Assembly (NCBI GenBank): GCA_946614435.1
Contig: CAMOGW010000004.1
Coordinates: 62,001-126,000 of the forward strand
DNA from: an uncultured Prevotella sp.
GTDB lineage: Bacteria; Bacteroidota; Bacteroidia; Bacteroidales; Bacteroidaceae
Reading direction: 5' to 3'
Length of the DNA: 64,000 nucleotides
Positions 58,408-64,000 of this stretch are shown here, one piece after another. The position numbers and the translations under genes were made by a program. The notes beneath the pieces were generated by a model that was given only the letters and a program-made list of their open reading frames with translations, searched no databases and had not been told where the DNA came from. Numbering within the stretch: the stretch's first letter is position 1; each line of letters opens with the position of its first letter.

Positions 58408-59751
58408 ATGAAAAAAGTCATAACATACGGAACGTATGATCTGTTGCATCAAGGGCATATAAATCTGCTTAGAAGAGCAAAAGAACTTGGTGATTATTTA
58501 ATTGTTGGTGTAACCAGCGATAGTTTTGATCGTGATAGGGGCAAATTGAATGTCCGCAATAATGTCCTTGAGCGTGTAGAAGCTGTCAAAGCAACAGGCT
58601 ATGCTGATGAAGTAATAATAGAAGATTATCTAGGACAAAAAATTGATGATATTCAGAAATATGATGTTGATATCTTTGCTATTGGTTCCGACTGGGAAGG
58701 AAAGTTCGACTACTTGAAAGAATTCTGCGAAGTCGTTTACCTTCCTCGTACTGAAGGAATCAGTTCAACTATGTTGAGAGAGGAATCAACGGATAATGTA
58801 AAAGTTGGCATTATAGGCTGTGGGCGAGTTGCTAAAAGAATGCCTGTAGAAGCAAGTGTGGTAAATGGTGTTGAGATTGTTGCAGCATATGATACCAATT
58901 TAAATGCAACAATGTCTATGTCGACTCTGTTTCCTCAAATTGTTGCTTATTCAAAACTTGATGACTTCTATGATGTTATAGATGCTGTGTATATATCTAC
59001 TCCACATTTATCTCATTATTATTATATAAAACAGGCTCTGAAAGCGGGAAAACATGTGCTTTGCGAAACACCGATGGTTCTTAATGGAGAAGAAGCAAAA
59101 GAAGTGTATAGGTTGGCTGAAGAAAAAGGACTCATACTAATGGAAGCCAATAAGACAGCCCACTGTCCTGCTTTTAATCACCTTATGGTAATGATAAAAT
59201 CCGGGGTAATAGGAGAGGTCGTTGACATTGAAGCTTCGTTGTCACAGTTGTTAGATAAAAACGGAAGAGAATTTGATAAGGAACAAGGTGGTGGTGCCTT
59301 GTTTGAACAAGGTAGTTATCCTTTATTACCTATATTTAAATTATGTGGTATAGATTATAAGAATCTTAATTTATACTCAAGAATGGATAAGGGCGTTGAT
59401 ATTCATACTAAAGGTGTTTTTCGATTTAAAAACGCAGTATGCTCCTTTAAGGTTGGGCTTGGTGTAAAAACAGAAGGTAGTCTTATAATTTCCGGAACAA
59501 AGGGTTATGCATATGTTCCTGCTCCTTGGTGGCTGACAGATTATTTTGAATTCCGTTATGAAGATCAAAATGATAACAAAAAGTTCTTCTATAAGTGGGA
59601 TGGTTATGGGCTTCGATATGAGATACAGGAATTTGTAAGTAGTGTTTTGAACCATCGTTATTCCAACTCGAGATTACGCAGGCGAGAGTCTATTCAAATG
59701 GCTTTTGTTATGCAACAATTTATTGAAAAAAAGAATTTTTCGGAAATATAA
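58408..59751 (+). CDS. Cytidylyltransferase (TagD-like) fused to Gfo/Idh/MocA oxidoreductase
   Basis: 447 residues. Residues 1-128 form a nucleotidyltransferase with YDLLHQGHINLLRRAKELGD (HxGH at His14-His17), VGVTSDSFDRDRG, RVEAVKAT and the RTEGISST motif (118-121). Residues 131-447 form an NAD(P)-binding oxidoreductase with VGIIGCGRVAKR, VYISTPHLSH, KHVLCETPM and LMEANKTAHCPAFN with the EKP-like site as CETP. The pair would make a CDP-activated alcohol and oxidise or reduce the linked sugar or polyol. It starts one base after the CDP-glycerol transferase gene ends. Confidence 0.9.
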   Translation: MKKVITYGTYDLLHQGHINLLRRAKELGDYLIVGVTSDSFDRDRGKLNVRNNVLERVEAVKATGYADEVIIEDYLGQKIDDIQKYDVDIFAIGSDWEGKFDYLKEFCEVVYLPRTEGISSTMLREESTDNVKVGIIGCGRVAKRMPVEASVVNGVEIVAAYDTNLNATMSMSTLFPQIVAYSKLDDFYDVIDAVYISTPHLSHYYYIKQALKAGKHVLCETPMVLNGEEAKEVYRLAEEKGLILMEANKTAHCPAFNHLMVMIKSGVIGEVVDIEASLSQLLDKNGREFDKEQGGGALFEQGSYPLLPIFKLCGIDYKNLNLYSRMDKGVDIHTKGVFRFKNAVCSFKVGLGVKTEGSLIISGTKGYAYVPAPWWLTDYFEFRYEDQNDNKKFFYKWDGYGLRYEIQEFVSSVLNHRYSNSRLRRRESIQMAFVMQQFIEKKNFSEI

Positions 59752-59787
59752 GGTTAATAACTATAATAATTTAGACGGCTAATAGTT

Positions 59788-60274
59788 ATGCTAAATCGTT
59801 TTATTTCTTCTTTTGATAAGGTTATATATACCAAATAGATTTCGGGTATTTTTATTGCGATTAGTTTACAGAGATGTTAGTAAAACGTGTAAATTATCTA
59901 AATGCCTAGAAATTGATTTAGATAAAAATCAATTAATTATTGGAGATAGAACTTATCTTGGTAAGGAAACTTGTATTGTTGGGCAACATGGAAAGGTTAT
60001 TATCGGCAAAGATGTGATGATAGCGCATAGAGTTAATATTTGCGTGGCCACCCATCCTATATGTGTTGGGGGGGGCAAAAGAGCCGGTAATACAGAATGG
60101 CATGATGTTATTATTGGCGACTACTGTTGGATAGGAACTGGTGCTATAATATTGCCTGGTGTTGTAATTCCTAAAGGATGTGTAATAGGTGCTGGTTCTT
60201 TAGTAAATAAGAGTTTAGAAGCTAATGGTGTTTATGTAGGAATTCCAGTAAAGCGGATTAAAGATTTAAAATAG
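59788..60274 (+). CDS. Hexapeptide-repeat acyltransferase, 5' end possibly frameshifted
   Basis: The downstream frame begins at TTG 59813 and encodes 153 residues: left-handed beta-helix repeats IIGDRTYLGKETCIVGQ, GKVIIGKDVMIAHRVNICVA and GDYCWIGTGAIILPGVVIPKG, with the active histidine in ATHPI. It resembles WbbJ/maltose-O-acetyltransferase type enzymes that acetylate a sugar. An ATG at 59788 opens another frame, MLNRFISSFDKVIYTK-stop, whose end can join RFRVFLLRLVYRD if the T at 59836 is removed. So the start is either the TTG or a shifted upstream ATG. Confidence 0.8.
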
Positions 60275-60276
60275 TT

Positions 60277-61356
60277 ATGATAAATTTTACAGTTGGGCCT
60301 GTACAGTCATCAGACGCTGTACGAGCCATTGGTGCTGAACAAGTGCCATATTTTAGAACACAAGAGTTTTCTGAAGTAATGTTGGAAAATGAGCAACTGA
60401 TAAAGAAATTTGCTCATACCACAGATGATAGCCGTGTTGTTTTTATGACTTGCTCAGGATCTGGTGGCATGGAGTGTGCCATTATGAACACACTGACGAA
60501 GGAAGACAAGGCAATTGTAATAAATGGTGGTTCTTTTGGTGAACGTTTCGTAGAACTGTTGACATTACATGAGATACCTTTTACAGAGATAAAGTTGGAA
60601 CATGGCAAGGCCTTGAAACCAGAGCATCTTGCACCATATGAGGGCAAAGGCTATACTGCATTCCTGTTGCAGAAGCACGAGACTTCTACGGGTGTTCATT
60701 ACGATATTAACCTTGTGAGTGATTTTTGTAAGCGCAATAATTGCTTTATGATAGTTGACACCATTAGTACATTCCTTTGTGACCCATTTGATATGGCAGA
60801 ACTGAATGCTGGTGTAATGATAACAGGTAGTCAGAAAGCGTTGGCATGCCCTCCTGGAATAGCAGTAATGGCATTGGCTCCATCAGCTTTGGAACGAATA
60901 GAGAAAACAAAGTGTTGTTGCCAATATCTTGATTTGAAGTTGGCATTAAAGAACCAAGAGAGAGGTCAAACGCCTTGGACACCAGCTGTAGGTGTGCTGC
61001 GTCAGATAAATGTTCGTTTGAATGAGATAGATGCAACTGGAGGGGATAAAGAAGAGATTAAGCGTACTGCTCATCTGGCTACATATTTTCGTAATAAATT
61101 GAAAGAACACAATCTTCCATTTGAGATTATAAGCGATTCATTGAGCAATGCTGTTACACCATTGCATCCCACAACGCAGTCTGCATACGAAATTTTCTTA
61201 AAGATTAAAGACGAGTACGGTATGTGGATTTGTCCTAATGGTGGTGATATGAAAGACACCATCTTCCGTGTCGGTCATATAGGTTACCTGACAGAGAAGG
61301 ATTATGATCAATTGTTAGATGCTTTCCTTGATTTGAGAGAAAAGAAATTCATATAG
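60277..61356 (+). CDS. Class V aminotransferase (2-aminoethylphosphonate/alanine-glyoxylate type)
   Basis: 359 residues. FTVGPVQSSDAVRAIG is the usual start of the alanine-glyoxylate and 2-aminoethylphosphonate transaminases. TCSGSGGMECAIMNTL holds the phosphate group, IVDTISTFLCDPFDM and ITGSQKALACPPG with the PLP lysine 187 follow. It begins 2 bases after the acyltransferase. In a polysaccharide locus it could make an amino sugar alcohol or an amino-containing side group. No phosphonate genes (PepM, Ppd) are visible here, so a phosphonate role is not supported. Confidence 0.87.
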   Translation: MINFTVGPVQSSDAVRAIGAEQVPYFRTQEFSEVMLENEQLIKKFAHTTDDSRVVFMTCSGSGGMECAIMNTLTKEDKAIVINGGSFGERFVELLTLHEIPFTEIKLEHGKALKPEHLAPYEGKGYTAFLLQKHETSTGVHYDINLVSDFCKRNNCFMIVDTISTFLCDPFDMAELNAGVMITGSQKALACPPGIAVMALAPSALERIEKTKCCCQYLDLKLALKNQERGQTPWTPAVGVLRQINVRLNEIDATGGDKEEIKRTAHLATYFRNKLKEHNLPFEIISDSLSNAVTPLHPTTQSAYEIFLKIKDEYGMWICPNGGDMKDTIFRVGHIGYLTEKDYDQLLDAFLDLREKKFI

Positions 61357-61404
61357 GAAATGATGTGTTATTCCCATGTTTTTGTTAAAATATCCTCATA
61401 AAAA

Positions 61405-62208
61405 TTGAAAAAGCATTTTAAATGGTTGTTCAACTCTTTTCTTTTTTTCGTTATATTGAATTATTTGACAGAATTATTTGCATTTAATTTATGCACTAAA
61501 GATAAAGATTGTCAATCAGACTTTTCAATAATGTGCTACAATGTAAAATGTCGTGATAGCCATTATAAAGACAATCAAATAGAAATAGCAAAGCAGATAT
61601 TGAAAGAGTCACCAGATGTTGTGTTTTTGTGTGAATTTCATCGTTCTAAAAGCAGAGAGTTAGATTCAATTATGCGACAATCTGGAGAATATAAACAATA
61701 TTATAGGAGTAAGTCGAATTGTATCTTTTATAGTAAATATGATATAGACAGTATAAAAGGTATTGATACACAAACGACAAATGGTGTCTGGGCAAAAAAT
61801 AATTTAGTTCATGTTTTTCATCCGAAAGGTACAATAATTATTGTTGGTTGTCATCTCAGTAGCAGCAGAAAGGATATAATTGAAGGTTTTATAAACAGAG
61901 CCTCTGAAGCAGATTCTATATACAATGCACTAACCGATGAGAAAGTTCCTATTATTGTGATGGGTGATTTGAATGATGTTTCTGGTTCATACACTATAAG
62001 TCGCATTAAAGATGTAGGACTTTCTGATGCATGGTGGGAAGGCGGATTTGGATATGGCACAACTTTTCATAATAAGTGGCTTAGTCTAAGACTTGACCAT
62101 GTATTATATCCAAAAGATAAATTGAAATTAGAAAGCATTAAGGTAATAGATTCTGATTTATCCGATCATAATGCTTTAATCGCAAAGTTTTCTTTTTGTA
62201 AAATTTGA
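61405..62208 (+). CDS. Endonuclease/exonuclease/phosphatase (EEP) family protein
   Basis: 267 residues from a TTG start. One hydrophobic helix at about 7-25 (LFNSFLFFVILNYLTELFAF) is followed by FSIMCYNVKCRD, DVVFLCEFHRSKSRELDSI, VGCHLSSSRKD, VIVMGDLND-like PIIVMGDLNDVSG and SDHNALIAKFSF, the metal-binding Asn, Glu, Asp, His set. Such proteins cleave phosphodiesters. A membrane-anchored, outward-facing member in a capsule locus could trim a phosphodiester or lipid phosphate, which is inference. Confidence 0.85.
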   Translation: MKKHFKWLFNSFLFFVILNYLTELFAFNLCTKDKDCQSDFSIMCYNVKCRDSHYKDNQIEIAKQILKESPDVVFLCEFHRSKSRELDSIMRQSGEYKQYYRSKSNCIFYSKYDIDSIKGIDTQTTNGVWAKNNLVHVFHPKGTIIIVGCHLSSSRKDIIEGFINRASEADSIYNALTDEKVPIIVMGDLNDVSGSYTISRIKDVGLSDAWWEGGFGYGTTFHNKWLSLRLDHVLYPKDKLKLESIKVIDSDLSDHNALIAKFSFCKI

Positions 62209-62212
62209 TTAT

Positions 62213-63310
62213 ATGAAAATTCTCGTATTGACCAATAATATTGGAGGCTTGTACAGCTTTCGCAAAGAAGTGATGCAGGCAATACTAAATGCGGGGCATA
62301 GTGTTATTATATCTGCCCCTTTTGATAAAAGGAGTAAATCCTTTGAGGAAATCGGTTGTAGATTAATTGATATACAATTCAATAGAAAAGGGACTAATCC
62401 GCTTAAGGATATTGGGTTGATGCTACAGTATAGAAGGCTTATAAAACAGGTGAAACCTGACATTGTGTTAAGCTATACTATTAAGCCTAATCTTTATGGC
62501 GGGATGGCATGCCAGTTGTGCGGAGTGCCACAGTTAGCTAACATTACAGGACTAGGATCTGCGGTTGAAAATCCTGGATGGCTCCAGCGCTTAACCATAT
62601 TATTATATAAAGCTGGCCTAAGGAAAACAAAAACAGTTTTCTTTCAGAACAAAGCGAACATGGAATTCTGTCTGGAACACAATATGGTGAGAGGTAATGT
62701 GAAGTTAATACCAGGTTCTGGCGTTAACTTGCACTTTCATTCTTTGCAACCTTATCCTTCTGAGACAGAGCCAATATGTTTTATTTTCATAAGTCGTCTA
62801 TTGCGAGAGAAAGGTATTGAAGAATATCTACTGGCAGCGCAAGAAATAAAGAGGAAGTATCCGGCGGTAGAGTTTCATATTTTAGGTTATTGTGAGGAAA
62901 CTTATCAGAATCTAATCGAAAAATTGCAGAAAGAAGGTGTTATTATCTATCATGGTGCACAGCCGGATGTACGACCATTTATAGGAAAAGCATGGTGTAC
63001 AGTACATCCTTCATTTTATCCAGAAGGGATGTCAAATGTGTTGCAGGAAAGTTGTGCTGCAGGAAGGCCAATCATAACGACAGACCGCCCTGGCTGTAGA
63101 GAAATTGTAGATAATGGGTTGAATGGATATATTGTGAAACAGCGCGATGGATATGATGTTGCTAGAAAGATAGAGCAGTTCATATCTTTGCCTTACGAGC
63201 AGAAGCGGGAAATGGGCTTGGCAGCAAGACGAAAAGTAGAGAAAGAGTTTGATCGCCAGTTCGTGGTTGATGCGTATATTAATGAAATAGAAAAGATAGC
63301 CAATGTATAA
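62213..63310 (+). CDS. Glycosyltransferase family 4 (PglA-like)
   Basis: 365 residues. KILVLTNNIGGLYSFRKEVM and the block VLSYTIKPNLYGGMACQL, then LANITGLGSAVENPG are typical of the GT4 group that adds the second sugar to undecaprenyl-diphosphate sugars (PglA/WbpL partner type). The C-terminus has FISRLLREKGIEEYLLAA and VHPSFYPEGMSNVLQESCAAG. It overlaps the next gene, the initiating sugar transferase, by 8 bases. Confidence 0.9.
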   Translation: MKILVLTNNIGGLYSFRKEVMQAILNAGHSVIISAPFDKRSKSFEEIGCRLIDIQFNRKGTNPLKDIGLMLQYRRLIKQVKPDIVLSYTIKPNLYGGMACQLCGVPQLANITGLGSAVENPGWLQRLTILLYKAGLRKTKTVFFQNKANMEFCLEHNMVRGNVKLIPGSGVNLHFHSLQPYPSETEPICFIFISRLLREKGIEEYLLAAQEIKRKYPAVEFHILGYCEETYQNLIEKLQKEGVIIYHGAQPDVRPFIGKAWCTVHPSFYPEGMSNVLQESCAAGRPIITTDRPGCREIVDNGLNGYIVKQRDGYDVARKIEQFISLPYEQKREMGLAARRKVEKEFDRQFVVDAYINEIEKIANV

Positions 63311-63917
63311 GAACTTTTTTAAACGTTTTTTAGATTTCTGGATTTCGCTGATAGCATTGATTTGTATTAGTCCTATATTACTGGTTGTTACTATCTGGCT
63401 GCATTTTGCCAACAAGGGGGCAGGGGCTTTCTTCTTTCAAGAACGACCTGGTAAAGATGCCAAAATATTCAAAGTCATTAAGTTCAAGACGATGACGGAT
63501 GAGCGGGATGAGAACGGTAAGTTGTTACCAGATGCTCAACGCCTCACTAAGGTTGGTAAGTTTGTGCGTTCTACAAGTATTGATGAGTTGCCACAGTTGA
63601 TTAATGTTTTGAAGGGTGATATGGCTTTGATTGGTCCTCGCCCTCTATTAGTAAAATACCTTCCACTATATAGCCCGGAACAGGCTCGGCGTCATGAGGT
63701 AAGACCAGGCATCAGTGGATGGGCTCAGTGTCATGGACGTAATGCTATCAGTTGGACTGAAAAATTCAAGCTGGATGTATGGTATGTAGACCATGTGTCT
63801 CTGATGACAGACCTGAAAGTCATTTTTATAACCATCAAAAATGTATTGATGAGGAAAGATATTAATAATGCAGACGGAAAATCCGCCACAATGGAAGCAT
63901 TCAACGGCTCAAATTGA
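63303..63917 (+). CDS. Undecaprenyl-phosphate sugar phosphotransferase (PglC-like)
   Basis: 204 residues, the short PglC form: one re-entrant helix at 6-30 (KRFLDFWISLIALICISPIL), FFFQERPGKDAKIFKVIKFK, DELPQLINVLKGDMALIGPR and RHEVRPGISGWAQ. It starts the repeat unit by moving phospho-sugar from UDP-sugar to undecaprenyl phosphate at the inner membrane. Together with the PglA-like gene before and the PglD-like gene after, it suggests a bacillosamine-type or related amino-sugar first unit. Confidence 0.92.
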   Translation: MYKNFFKRFLDFWISLIALICISPILLVVTIWLHFANKGAGAFFFQERPGKDAKIFKVIKFKTMTDERDENGKLLPDAQRLTKVGKFVRSTSIDELPQLINVLKGDMALIGPRPLLVKYLPLYSPEQARRHEVRPGISGWAQCHGRNAISWTEKFKLDVWYVDHVSLMTDLKVIFITIKNVLMRKDINNADGKSATMEAFNGSN

Positions 63918-63957
63918 ATTGTACAACAACGACATCCATAACGAAATTATAAGAATA

Positions 63958-64000
63958 ATGAAAGATATAGCAATATTTGGAGCTGGCGGCTTTGGCCGTG
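63958..64000 (+). CDS. PglD/NeuD-like sugar acetyltransferase, 5' part
   Basis: Cut by the window end. The 14 visible residues (MKDIAIFGAGGFGR) are the nucleotide-binding start of the PglD/NeuD family of hexapeptide acetyltransferases. The gene follows PglC after 40 bases. Another in-frame ATG lies upstream at 63871, which would add an unlikely extension. Confidence 0.6.
   Translation, partial: MKDIAIFGAGGFGR

Noticed and set aside
60277..61356. Phosphonate biosynthesis from the class V aminotransferase
   Set aside because: No PEP mutase, phosphonopyruvate decarboxylase or phosphonate transferase is in view, and the class has many other roles.

Overview
The window looks like the chromosome of a gut or oral Bacteroidota, most likely Prevotella or a close relative. 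The signs are many promoters of the Bacteroidota type (TTTG, 18-22 bases, TAnnTTTG), a GLPGLI-family array next to a TonB-dependent outer-membrane protein, a protein with a Por-type C-terminal tail, a DUF5117-type metalloprotease, and a capsule locus led by an UpxY/NusG-like antiterminator. Genus is an inference from gene content only.

Region by region. (1) 1-9.2 kb: the 3' part of a large outer-membrane beta-barrel/TonB-dependent receptor-like gene, carrying two in-frame palindromic repeat insertions, then a small periplasmic TonB-C-domain protein, six tandem GLPGLI-family secreted paralogs of two alternating types, and a lipoprotein that uses the same leader. (2) 9.2-10.5 kb: decayed DNA with a frameshifted mini-gene, an unexplained segment and an internally deleted relic of an AAA_15-type ATPase. 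(3) 10.5-25.5 kb: ordinary chromosome. It holds a secreted protein, a TetR-fabG pair, an initiator-type tRNA-Met whose 3' end and terminator are duplicated, an alcohol dehydrogenase with a bile-acid/sodium symporter family protein, a Tat-exported aldo/keto reductase, a rhodanese lipoprotein, a SprT-like protein, type II pantothenate kinase, a TerB-like protein, a zinc metalloprotease and a DUF4876-like secreted protein. (4) 25.6-45.2 kb: one long co-directional operon of 21 genes that resembles aryl-polyene/flexirubin-type pathways. It has a ketoreductase, several ketosynthases and a chain-length-factor-like protein, three acyl carrier proteins, two hot-dog dehydratases, a methyltransferase, acyltransferases, LolA, an MMPL exporter fused to a PlsC domain, two CrtI-like FAD oxidoreductases and an AMP-forming ligase. 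No aromatic ammonia lyase or DarA/DarB-like gene is visible in it. (5) 45.2-45.8 kb: repeat-rich intergenic DNA. (6) 45.9-64 kb: a capsule/exopolysaccharide locus with an UpxY-like regulator, Wza-like export protein, UDP-sugar dehydrogenase, flippase, polymerase candidate, glycosyltransferases, pyruvyl transferase, CDP-glycerol-type transferase, a fused cytidylyltransferase-oxidoreductase, an aminotransferase, a PglC-type initiating sugar transferase and the start of a PglD-like acetyltransferase. From about 50.2 kb the DNA turns clearly AT-rich, as is usual for exchanged glycan cassettes.

The most unusual structure is a composite repeat present twice in opposite orientation, at 18.7-19.0 kb and 45.2-45.5 kb. 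Each copy has an array of contiguous 22-bp units beside a CTGCTCC-type inverted repeat. The pair brackets the polyene operon. Other notable signals are a second, recoded copy of the last ten codons of the UDP-sugar dehydrogenase gene, a ketosynthase-like fragment encoded as a separate gene, a 14-bp duplication of a stop-start junction inside the operon, and a palindrome plus attenuator-like hairpin in the operon leader.
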